Below, piece after piece: positions 47,214 to 58,830 of a stretch of DNA of 64,000 nt (position 1 is the stretch's first letter; every line of letters starts with the position of its first letter). The stretch is from positions 206,343,741 through 206,407,740 of the forward strand of contig CM041465.1 of assembly GCA_023213395.1 (NCBI GenBank), given 5' to 3'. A program made the translations under genes and the position numbers. The notes beneath the pieces were generated by a model that saw only the letters and a list, made by a program, of their open reading frames with translations, was not told the DNA's origin and did not search any database. The DNA is from Cycas panzhihuaensis (Eukaryota > Cycadophyta).

Positions 47214-50200
47214 ATATTCTTTTTGTAGTTATTTATATAAACATTGATTATACAATGAAAAGTTAATAAGAATGAGATAGTTTAATATGCTTCATAAATC
47301 AATTTTATATGTGTACTATTATCTATCCATCTCATGCTAGATCCTAGTTTGTATGTCTACAAAAGTAGCTTCCAATATAAGAACCTCCCCAATAAGTGTA
47401 GTTTCCAACCTCTACAATAGTAGCACTTAAATTGCAAGCCCCCAAGCAACTAATATGCCCACCAAGGTGAGGATTTATAGCATAGACACTCCAACTAGCC
47501 CTCTCTAGTTGACCCTAGATTATGTGAAGGTTGGACCATAGAAAAAGGACTCCCAAGTAAAGATGATGATAGGTAAGGTAGTCGAACTATTGTCTACCAA
47601 GCTTTGAACCATACCCTACGAAGTTACTATTAAATGATTGCCCTATGTGGTAGGTTTTAATTTATTTCACTTAACATCCAACTTTGTTGGAGGGGGTATT
47701 ATGATTTTGATTTTGTTCTTGGTAGAACATCTATTGGGATGGAGGCTATTGACTTTTTTCTTCCCTTTTTTTGGTTACAAATAAATAGTTCATTAGATTA
47801 AAAAAATTATAAACTAGGCATACAAAATAATTAGAGAGAAAACATCATGTCTACCATCCACTTGGAAGAGAAAAATAATGGACTACTTCAAAAAAACCTA
47901 AATATAAAAAGACATAATATCAATTAGGGGGGAATCCCAAAGGTTTCTTGGCCAAACCAAAAATAAGGCAACCACAAGCATGGGGTATACTCTGAAAGTT
48001 GTTTTGCTAACATTAGAAACCACAAAATCTACACAACAAGTTCCCTTATTCATTGAGAAGACACCAACATGAAGCTCCTTAGCCACCAAAAGTGGCGTAA
48101 CACCAAAACTTAATATATGGTGCTTTCTTAAGAGGTATACATAGGCTTAGGCGGGATAAGAAGTAGGGTTATTAGCCATTAGAGAACTCTCAAACCTAAG
48201 GTCTCGAACATTGATATCCTTAGTGCATATTCATACACCCAAAAGAACCCTTGCCTATGTGAGGCTATACTCCATCAAAGCAACCATCTAATTAGTATAC
48301 CCCCACTCTGTAGATCCAACACTAACTCAAGTCAATCATAACCAATAGGATGGTTGCCCACAACTCTATCTTTAACGTCCTATAATGTTCATATGTAATG
48401 ATTAGAAATAATGACCAAAGGCTTATTCAACCATTTGATCAAATGGAATATATCTCTTCCAAATAAACTCTTGCTTCTAACACAACCATGTAAAGACTAA
48501 CTCTAACTCTCATTCCTTAATGACCATTGGTGCCTACTGCAACTATGAACAAACCAACTCTCATTCATCGATGACCTCTTACTTAGCACAAAAAAAACTT
48601 TAGAAGAGCTTACCTCTATGCTACCTTAATCATCTAAACCCTAAGTATGAGGTTATGTGAGGACCAAGCTATTCTACACAACCTTTTCCCCTTCCCTTCA
48701 CCTACAAACTCTGCTCTAAACCTACCACTCCCTAGGCATCTATAGATCAAATAAACATTCCTACAAGTTAAGGCTAGGGAGACATAGGAGTGCCGACAAT
48801 CCCCCTCCATTCTCCCAAGCATGTAAAATTTTGAAGAAAAATGTAATGAGAAACATTTCACTTCCTTATTTTTGTTGTAATTCTATGTAATACTTCTAAT
48901 TAAATAAATCATTTAGTTCAATAGAAAAATAATAATAATAATCATGTTTTTTTTTTTTTTACTTCTTTGATAACTTTTAAAAATTTCCTTTTCCTCTTAG
49001 ATTAGTTACATCGAATATCCATATATTTTATATTATAGATATGTAATTCATTCATCAAGATCTTAGTTCTTTACTCCCACTCCTCTTCAAGCTTCAAATT
49101 ATAATAACCTTAAAATTTCATGGCGCTTTTGTTAATTAGAGGACATTTACACTCTATGCTTGAGCAACATCATTTCTTATGCAAATTGTATGCTCTTTAA
49201 TTTCTATAGTGATTCCACCTTTTTACTTGGGTATTAATTTTTAAAAGCATCCATTGCCATCCTCCTCATTATTATGATATTCTCATTAGATCACTCTCTT
49301 TCATAATTTCCAAGAAGTTATTTGCTCATAATCCTTACCCATATATGTATTTTCTAAAAATATCATATTAATTAATATTCCCACAAGAAATAGATGTCAC
49401 CTAGAAGAAATTAAATTTGATAAATGACTTGAAAAATTATATAATATGAAGTAGAGGAAGAAAATACAAATTTCCATAAACTCATCCAAGCACGTGATTC
49501 AAGAATAACTTTGACTTCTTTATTTTCCTATGAAACTTCAAATACACAAAATATCAATTCAATGATATAAGAAAAAATGAAAAAAAATGCCTTGAATTTG
49601 AATTGAAGGGTCACAAACACTTATTTTCAAGTAGTTAGTATGTTTTATAATATGTTATGATGGTTTAAGAGTGCATTATTAAAACCTCAATCTCTCTCTA
49701 AGTGGTTTGTTATTTAGGTTTATGATATGCTATAATGGTTTGAGCATATATTCTTCAAAAATTGATGTCATTTTTGATAATTTGATGTTATTTTAATATT
49801 TTTCTCATCCATGTTAAAACTCTCTTCCTATTTCTTAAATATATTCTCTCATTTCAATGTAAAGCCCATATCTATACAACTTTAGTTGATCCCTCACAAC
49901 CAAACCCTCACATTTTAGGAATGTGTAGATAAACTCCTACTCAAAAAGTATCATTGAACAATTTATTCCACCGGGAACCCATCAAGAGCCCATTCCAAAT
50001 AAAAAGCATAAGGTAATTTTCTTTTATGATTTAAATCAATGTGGTTGAGTGTGACCCTAATGATCTTCACCCAATAGGGTAAGGAGGTTACATGGTTGAG
50101 TCCGTAAACACTTTCTATTTATCAAGACCATAGTTATGAAAAGAGTGGATCTATCCTTTATCTCCATGCATTAAACACAAAGGCAAACATGGAAGCAAGA

Positions 50201-52599
50201 GAGACTTGAGAGAGAGAGTAGCTCTCACAAAATAGAGAGGTAAGAATGAACCTCCTCTATTAAGCTTTTACTTTTACATTGAGAGAGGGAGCATTAGAGT
50301 TAGGTGAAATGAAAGTACACATATTGCACATGAAAGTGCATTTCACTTAAGTGATCTAATTTAAAGTTTACTTAACACCCTTTTAGGAATAATCAATTAA
50401 TATAATGACCTCGTGACATTAGCTCGTTACAAGTTAACATCACCATGGTTAAATCATAGGTAGGAGAACATAACAACTATCATGTAATTTTTAATCAAAT
50501 AAAAAATCTAGTGGGACAAAACACTTTCTTTCTACCATTTCCATGGAAAGCTCATTAACCTTTCTATGAGTTTGCATTTAATCTAGTGTTTATTTGATAA
50601 ATCAATTTCTAAACAGTCACAAAATATGTCTGTGGGCACACATTGATTTTCTTTTGAAATGTATACTAGGTTGTGTTTTGATGAAGACATCTTCATATGG
50701 GTTCTGTCCACCAGCCATAAAAATACAACATTATTAAAACAAAGTAATAAGTGTAAACCCAATGGAAATTCTAGCCCTAGGCACATCCTTTTTGGGGGCA
50801 TACATATTTTTCTACACCACCCATTTAAGGATGGTTCTAATAAAGCTCTATGATTGTTGTGCCATGCTCATGTTAATATGTGCCCACAATTGATTGTTAT
50901 AGGAATACAAGATTAAATGAAATGTGGATTCACAAATATTAAGAGCTAGTTAAGATGGTATGGCACCTCCAATGTCCACATTCATATTAAATGCCATTAT
51001 CTAATAATTGCAATGCATTCCAAGGGACATCTTACATAATAGATAAATTGTAGTTATTTTGGAGTACCACTTTGTGGGTGATCTAGTTTAGTAAAAGCCT
51101 ATGGATGATGCCATCCTTTATAGTAAATAATAAAAATAATTAAAATTTCCTCCAAAAAGGCACTAACCAATTTAGATGAAAAATAGAAAATAATATATTA
51201 TTGTAAAGAGTTATAGAACTACCCTCTAACTCTATCAATGAACTTCAAGATGATGTTAGATGTTCCTACATATGAATAATTCCTCCTATGGTACTTGTTT
51301 TATAGGCTTTCCCATCACTTCCCTTCTAAATGGACTAATTCAAGTAAGAATTTTGAAACCATGCATAAGTTTTAGCCATGTGTAATAAGTTCAATTGAAT
51401 TCAATATCTAACATGCAATTTAGCCTTTATTATACTTTCAATTGGCATTGCATACTACTAAGGCAATAGGTGGAATCCAAGAGATTAGCAATGTATATGA
51501 TAAACACAGGTTATGATATACAAGTTCCTTTATACTTTCATTTCTTGTTGCCAATAGAAGTATACCGCAAGATCTATCATGGGGTTTACATTGTAAATCA
51601 ACTAGTAATTTTAAAGCAACAATTTAGGCTTTGTGCCTTTAGAAAATTTGTAATGCATCTTGTTGTTCTCAGAAAATATAAAGGATCATTATAGTTACTT
51701 TGAAGAGAAATGAGAGACAAAACCCTCATTCCACCTAATTTGACATGGATAAAATAGCTAGCTATGAAACCAAGTCAATTGGTAGTTTTGTTGTAAGGTC
51801 CAAATCATATGTAAATGAGTTAATTAGCTATCTAGTACACAAAACCATAATTCCTCTCCAAATCCAATTTTCTTTTGCTCTTTCTAACAAATAGCTATAG
51901 TTTTTACACCTAGTACGTATAGGTATGGCATTAATGGGTAGCTTTATCTATTTGATTCCTCTAAAAGGATATTTTCAATGGAGGATCCATTAATCGATTC
52001 TCTAGGGTAAAATAGGCCAACAAGAATGATTTTTAAATAATAGTTTAAGATAAATGAATACAACCAAACAAAAAAGGAGATATTAACATTTTTTACCATA
52101 TAATGTGTAAGGCATAATACTATTTATAAATTTAAAAAATAAAAACAATCATGAGAGACTTCTAAAGAGTTCTAATTAGAGAAAAACAAGATGCTTGGGT
52201 TCACAAGTTCATGAGTTTGTGGATTTGAAGATTCAAAGAACCTAGTTCCTCCCTTTAAAAATAGAGTTTATGGATTTGGGTTTGGTGATTTTCATTTTTT
52301 AATTAAAAAAAAATCATAAACATTGAGAATAATCATTAAACATATCGACAATGATACATTAAAACTTTCTATAAATATAAATTAAAAAAAAAAAAACACA
52401 ATAATAAAGATTAAGAATCTAAGATTGATCATTAATTATTAAATAATAAGCACATAAATAATGATGTGTTAAATAATTATGATAAATATCAGCTAAATGT
52501 TTATTATCATATTATGATGTTCATGTACAAAAATGACAAATGTGAAAGTCATAAAGTGATAACATCAAATTAAAAATGTATATACAAATAGAGGATCAT
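47214..52599. other. Large span (5.4 kb) without recognised features
   Basis: I read both strands and found no retroelement domain, no transposase motif and no array. It contains an AAT microsatellite next to a T-run (about 48928-48960), a GA-rich patch near 50205-50220 and several A-runs. The longest open frames (47898-48089, 48634-48861, 50583-50801, 51470-51694) show no domain and look like chance. The left end may include the 3' LTR of element C from 47213. 'TTGTTGGAGGGGGTATTATG' near 47680 looks like a polypurine tract meeting an LTR. Confidence 0.5.
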
Positions 52600-54000
52600 A
52601 TATCCTCAATCCTTCTCATCATCAAAAAGCGTAAGTCCCTCTTCCTCTAGATCAAGCAGTGATAAATTACTAATGCAATCATGTCTGTGTTATTTCATGA
52701 CATATTCAAGAGATCCCAACCAATGAAAGCCACCTTAGTATAACCCTTGTCCTTACAAGACAAGGGTGGAAGAGTGTTGTGGATGTAAGCTAGGTTATTT
52801 GCCTTTGTCGCATCCAATCAACCTCTCTTAGTAAAAGGGATGAATCCATAAGTACTCTAGTTCCTCTCACAAGTTGAGGTATTTACTACTTGAAAAAGTA
52901 ATCAATATGTTAAATGCTACAATTGTATCATATGAGGTCCCACAATAATAAAATGCACCTCGTGCACAAATAAATGATACAAATTGCTCTCTGGTAATCA
53001 CTACATCCTAACCTTTGCCATATACTTCTTTTACCCCATGAAAAAGCCTAACCATAACCTCTACATCCATACTAGGAGCCCTCTTCTTCCATCCTCTCTA
53101 TATTGTACCACTTCAAATTAACAACGCATGCTACCATACGAAGTGGTGTGTCAATGGCATTCTATCTCTAATGAATGATACTATGAAAATGATGGTACAA
53201 AGAATCATCCTATAGACTAATTATGGCTTGATCTTCTCACACATAAAATACACTCTGTCACATATTTATGCCATGCAATGAGTATTTGTATTAATAAAAC
53301 AAATCATATCTATAATCAACTCCAATATATATAATAAAGATTTGACATTAATCCAAAATGTGGTGTCAATAATGAGATGTCTAATATACAACCTCTATTC
53401 TGAAGTTGACAATTTACATGTATTCAATTGTTTGTTAAAAATGTATCAGTCAATTTGAGTAATTCTACCTATGCATGGGTGTAATATATTTCCCACACCT
53501 AGTGTTGGTTTCATATAAATATTTAGATGGCTCTCCCCAACAATTCAATATCCTTTAGTGCATTATTCCATGCATATACACAACAAGGGGTCTAAAAAAT
53601 ACAGGGGTATTTATCATAGATCAACACACTTATAACTTTGCAAAGTAGAACATTTGTGATAACCCACACCACTTTTCTCTTCCCAACCTTATCTATGGTT
53701 GTAGATAATAAGTGGGACTAAGAATTTGCATTCTTCTCTTACCCTAAATAATTTACAACTCTTAAAAAATAAGGGCCACTAAGAGAAGAGACAATAATGT
53801 TTAGTAAATGATAGTTACATGCATTAGTCCAACCATCCATAATGATATTATAATAATTAATGCTTTATGTGTTGCATACATGTACCACCATCTTCTCTAC
53901 AAAATCCCTCATGTAGTCCAATATTGTAGCATAGACCCTCTTATATAAAAGGGGCATATATCCCTAATCTAAATTTGAATGGGAAAGTGAAAACTTAATC
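52600..54000 (-). pseudogene. hAT-superfamily transposase (DUF659 + hAT dimerisation), degraded
   Basis: On the minus strand from right to left: 'YYNIIMDGWTNACNYHLLN' at about 53860-53805, matching the DUF659/hAT catalytic-domain start with its Asp; 'SSLSGPYFLRVVNYLG'; 'TTIDKVGKRKVVWVITN' near 53700-53650; 'TPCCVYAWNNALKDIELLG' near 53595-53540; and the C-terminal dimerisation signature 'VVNTSTCERN*STYGFI' near 52890-52840, then 'KANNLAYIHNTL'. The Trp of the CERNWS motif is a stop. Several other stops are present. No BED zinc finger or terminal inverted repeat could be placed. A host gene domesticated from hAT is possible in principle, but the stops argue for a dead copy. Confidence 0.85.
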
Positions 54001-54782
54001 CAATCAAAATAGATTCAGATTCAATATACAATAGAATATATTATATTTGGAAATATTTTATTTTTCTTACAAAATTCTATTTTATATATGCACTGTTGCA
54101 CATTTTCTTCCACTACTATAGTAATTAGGAATGGATTAAAGAATGTTGGGCATATTCTAGGCTATTGCGTGCTCTCTCATATGTTTCCCAAAATTTTAGT
54201 GTGAGGTATTATCCTTCATTCAACTGCATAACCCTTCTAGAATGTTTTTTTTATCTTAGGCATCTTTTAATTGCTACTCTAGTTGTTTTCCTCCTTTATA
54301 GGCTACATATGGATTTTTCTTAACTTCTCTTATGCCTCATGAATAGATTTGGGTACTTCTTTGCTGCTCCTTCATATTCACTTCACTTTGTGCCTCTACT
54401 TTTATCCATCTTCCCATGCAAACTTAGGTTTAATGCAACTTTCAAGTCTGGGATGCTATTCTATATTATTTCCCAAATCTTCTCACTCCTCCTGATGCAT
54501 ATACAATTGTTGGAACTCCTCTATACTTTTTAGACTGATCTAGGTAGTTTTTCTACTATTTCCAAGTTCGTTCAACTTCACAAAACTATTTTCCTTTTGT
54601 TTCCTTTTTATATTATAGTTGTCTGTTCAATCCATTAAAAACTAACTAAAATCAATTTAAATCTCTAATTTCTTTCTTCAATTAGGTAGAGGACACCTGT
54701 ATAAACGTCCCCTTAAAATGTTGTGATAAATAGAGTCCATTTTCCTTGTCAAATCATGCTTTCTATAAGGGCTGTTACTTTT
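54001..54782. other. Span with no clear feature, possibly the hAT N-terminal part
   Basis: Minus-strand readings near 54180-54110 are weakly gag- or transposase-like but not identifiable. Plus-strand T-rich open frames (54339-54533) look like chance. Confidence 0.35.
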
Positions 54783-54928
54783 TAGTTACACCAAACATGG
54801 GCCCAGTCGCACTATGGTAAAACATGGTCACACCAGAGACTTGCCTGGTCGCACCGGTTGTTGGTATGGTCATATCAAGGACTGGTTAGTCATACCCTGG
54901 TAAAATATGGTTGTGCCAAAATGTAATT
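54783..54928. repeat. 21-bp tandem repeat array, seven units
   Basis: A box of the form TGGTCRCACC recurs at 54783, 54804, 54825, 54846, 54867, 54887 and 54908, that is every 21 bp with one 20-bp step. Units: TAGTTACACC, CAGTCGCACT, TGGTCACACC, TGGTCGCACC, TGGTCATATC, TAGTCATACC, TGGTTGTGCC. The spacers are less conserved. The differences between boxes are mostly transitions. Confidence 0.9.
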
Positions 54929-55300
54929 TTTTTGTATTTTAAGAGCCTAAATAACATTTTTCTGCCAAACGAAGGTTGGAAATATACAAATAAATACTAC
55001 CAAATATTTTTATACTCATTTTTTAAGAGTATTCTTGGATTTAATGGATAAAAATTTATATTAAAACTCTCTATATTTTTAGGAGTTTATGGCCTCATGA
55101 ATCTTATTAATGTATATAAAGGAATTTGATTCTTCCCTTCTCTCTATTGTACCATTTTGCTTTGTTGGGTACTTCTCTTTTCTCTACAATCCTAAAGGAC
55201 TCAATTGTGTCTCTTTTGGTTATGATTTGCTTCTTTTAAATAATGTAATCATTTTATATTGGTTCTTCTTTCTCCTATTGCGGCTCCTTTGGATTTAGCA
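54929..55300 (+). promoter_or_regulatory. Candidate promoter: TATA box and pyrimidine-rich start, 3' of the 21-bp array
   Basis: A TATA-like TGTATATAAAGG at about 55112-55123 is followed by a C/T-rich stretch (TTCCCTTCTCTCTATTG). This layout resembles plant LTR promoters and lies about 190 bp after the repeat array. No gene or PBS follows on the plus strand, and element E lies beyond on the other strand. It may be a piece of an unidentified LTR. Confidence 0.3.
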
Positions 55301-58280
55301 AAAATGGAACAACATCTTCATCTTCATCCAACATGGATAGCTCGAACATCTTCATATTCTCAACATTTACAATTGAATATATCTTTATGAATTCTAGAAG
55401 TTCAAGCTAAAAAGGATTTTTTCTAATGTTCTTTAATATTAAAAAGGGACCATAATATATAGGCTTCAACTTTTTACCTTCACCTTGTAGTCTTTTCTTG
55501 CTAAGATAAAACCAAACTCAATCTCCTTCCTTAAAGGAATCGTTGATTCTATGTGCATCATGCCTTTGCTTATATATGTATTGAGATTTTTGAAGTTGGT
55601 CCTCAACTTGATGTATTTTTCTTATTCTTTCCAAGAATCTTTCTACCTTCTCTTATCCTTCTTCCTCCTTTCCATTTCCTGTAAAAAGTTGAACTAAAAA
55701 TTCTAAAAGGACTTGTAGGTAGAAATTCTAAACATATCTTGAATGGTGATTTTTAAGACGAGCTATGGATAGCTCTATTGAAGGTAAATTGCAAGTATAG
55801 GAGACTTTCATTCCAAGTCTTAGAATGCTTGGTATTATATCCTTATAAAAGTTGCACCAACATTCTATTAATGATATCAAATTAGCTGTCAGTTTAAAGA
55901 TGAAAGATCATACTTATCTTTAGCTTTGTGTTTATCATTCCCCAAAGAGTTTGCTAAAAATGACTAAAAAATCTACTGTCTCAATCATAAATGATTGACT
56001 TGGGAAGCCCAAAATACTTCCATACATGCTAGAAAATCAATCTAGCTATGTCTTCTCCTGTATGTGTCTTCTTACAAGGAATCAATACCACCATTTTACT
56101 GGATCAATCAACAACTATAAATAAATATTCTATATCATTTTTGGTCTGTGGTAGTCCTCTAAGGAAATCCATGCAAATACTCTCCCATGGTCGTAATGGA
56201 ATAGGAAGTGGAGTATATAATCCAAACTTCCTATTAGTTGAATTTGAAATACTACATAATATACATTCTCATATTATTGTAGTCATGTCCTACTGCATAT
56301 TTACCAATACATATATCACTACAAATTTATCAATGTTTTTTCTACTCCAAAGTGTCTTGCAACTTGAGAAGTGTGAGCTTCTCTTACCTACTTCATTCAA
56401 TTTGCATGCTTTAGAATACAAAGTTTCTCATGCTTGAAAAGTAGACCATATTTTAGCTAAAAATCATCAATTATTTTTCCCATTTATGGCTACTCTAAGA
56501 TAGGCTTGAATGCCTCATCTTCTAAGTATAAATTAACATATTCATCATGGAAAAAAGGCTAAAATTGTAAAGCTACTAACAAGCTTTAAATACCTTGTTG
56601 TTGAGAAGGTCTAGATAATAAGTCTGTAATTTTGTTTGATATGCATTCCTCATATTTGACCATGATGTAAAACTGCTACAAATAGGACATCCACTTCATG
56701 TGCCTAACCTACTGTAATTTAGACTATATCTGCAAGAATTACAAAGGCTTGTGGTCAGTGTAGATAACTACCTCTTATCCCAATAAGTAAGGTCTCCAAT
56801 GCTTGACTACTTGGTGTAATATATAAAGCTCCTTATCATAAGTTGGGTAGTTTATTATAACTCCATTAAAAGTCTCTAAATGGTATGTTATTGGTCTTCA
56901 CTCTTGCTTTAATATTGCTCCCATAGCATATCTTAAAGCATCAGTCTCTAACTTGAATGCCTTTTGCAATGATGTTAAGTCCAACACCGATGCTTCGTAA
57001 ATCTTCTACTTTAGAAGCCTAAAAGCTTTCTCTTGTTTATTCCCCCAATGGAACTATACATGTCCTCCCGTCAATACATGTAGAGGTGTTGCAATTGAGA
57101 GAATTTAAAAATATACTTTCTTAAATATTGACAAGAACCAATGAAACTTCTTACCTCTGTAGTTGTCTTGGGTGTAGGCTAATTGAGAATGACTCTAATC
57201 TTTGCTGGGTTAATCTTTAATTCTTCTCCTCCAACTATATAATCCAAGAAGATGAGAGGTTACTTTCTAAAGTCGCACTTCTTCAAGCTAAGTCTCAACA
57301 ACTACTCTTGAAGAACTTTGAGCACTTGCTTAACATGTTGGAAGTGCTTCTTCCAAGTATGGTTAAAAATTAGAATATCATTTAGATAAATAATAACAAA
57401 ATCATTAATGAAAGGTCTTAATACCTTATTCATTAATATCATAAAGGTGGCAGGTACATTGCATAACACAAAAGGCATCACCATCCATTTGAATAGCCCT
57501 TACTTCAATTTAAAAGCTATCTTCCAAGTATCCTCCTCTTGAATTTGAACCTGATGGTAGCCTAATTTCAGGTCCAACATGCTAAAATATATTATGGACT
57601 ACAGTTGGTCCAATAAGTTATCTATCTATGGTAGGGGATGTCATTCCTTATGGTGATCTTGTTCAAAGCCTGATAATCAATGCATATTCTCCATCTTCCA
57701 TCTTTCTTCAACACCAAAATAATATGTGAACTGCAAGGGAATAACCCAGCTTGATCACTTCTAACTCCAACAGTTCATGAATAAGCTTCATTCTCCAAAA
57801 CTAAGTTTTAATAGACACTAATATTGGGCAAAGGTAAATCAGTAACCAACTAGATTTCATGCTCAATTGCTCTCTTAGGGGATAGACCCTTTGGCTCTTA
57901 GAATACATCATGATACCTATTCCTTAAGCCTTCAATCTACTGCAATTGCTTCTTATCTAGTGCCTATGTTGAGGACTCTACTTATACATTTTCTTCTACC
58001 TTCTTCTTCACCATTAGCAGTATAAACTTTTCACAAGCATTAATCCACATTTTTGCTTGTTGGGAGGATATGAGAGAGATCTTCTTTTATGGCTTTGATG
58101 TATTGATCAAATATAATTTCCAATCCTTGATGAGTTAAATATTTCTCAGCCTCCTATGATGGACTCCATCTTTATCATAGAGATATAGGTTACCAAACAC
58201 AACGTAATAAACATCTAAAGGAACCACTTCACGTTTAACTTCATCAATGAACCTTTCAAAAATTATAAATCTAAACTTAT
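55301..58280 (-). pseudogene. Ty3/gypsy element E pol, protease to integrase C-terminus
   Basis: From right to left on the minus strand: a protease end 'VVPLDVYYVVFGN' (about 58235-58195), RT with 'LKKDGRWRICIDYQALNK' (57715-57660), 'LDLKLGYHQVQIQEEDTWK' (57580-57525), 'MPFVLCNVPATF' (57478-57440) and the catalytic box 'YLNDILIF' (expected YLDD; Asp to Asn). RNase H is near 56880-56730 ('NYPTYDKELYILHQVVKHW', 'VIYTDHKPL'). The integrase core follows with 'WESICMDFLRGLPQTKNDIE' (56195-56135) and 'YFGLPKSIIYD', and the C-terminus 'QGEGKKLKPIYYGPFLIL' (55490-55435). Stops are numerous. No LTR of E was placed; F cuts it at 58281. Confidence 0.92.
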
Positions 58281-58816
58281 TGTTAAACCTTATGTTTATA
58301 TGTTAAGTATATGTACTTTATTTTCATGTATTATTTATACTTTATGGGGTGACTTATCACTTAAGTGATAAAGTACACACCCACATTATTTCCTAGTAAC
58401 ACAACATTATTACTTAATGGTCAAATGGACCCCCATACATTTTTGCTTACTTGAGAGCCCAAAAGGACATATGTCATATATGCAAGGCATGTAGCTTGGA
58501 TGTTTGATACTTATCAAACATCCACTGCCTTAGGTCTCTTCTGTCACTCCATATATTGAGACATCATCTCATGTTTCTTATATAGAGTTTGAGTTGTATT
58601 GTTATGCTACTAGTTTGTTAATCAAATTATTGTTCATTTGGAGATTGGACCAATTCTATCTCCTCCCATTTGACATCATCTTACTCATTCTCTTTATGAT
58701 TTGATCTTGTTTATTTGAATCTCTTTTATTGTTAGTATAGATCTCTTACTTTCTAGAACTAGAGAGGATCAATCTTCTAGATCTCAGGAATTATAGGCTT
58801 AAAGCCACTTTCAACA
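58281..58816 (+). repeat. Probable 5' LTR of F
   Basis: It begins TGTTAAACC and ends TTTCAACA two bases before the PBS. It includes a near-palindrome 'TTATCACTTAAGTGATAAAG' (about 58348-58367). The start could instead be the TGTTTATATG about 12 bp further on. Confidence 0.75.
58348..58366. other. Palindrome in the F LTR
   Basis: TTATCACTTAAGTGATAA is an exact 18-bp inverted repeat centred on CTTAAG. It could be a dimeric protein-binding site in the LTR promoter region or a chance palindrome. Confidence 0.6.
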
Positions 58817-58818
58817 TT

Positions 58819-58830
58819 TGATATCAGAGT
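58819..58830 (+). other. Primer-binding site of F
   Basis: TGATATCAGAGT, an iMet-type PBS with a G to A change at the third base. Confidence 0.85.

Noticed and set aside
47898-48861. Minus-strand coding region (possible LINE or gene) in the unexplained span
   Set aside because: Open frames are short and no reverse transcriptase, endonuclease or other motif was readable.
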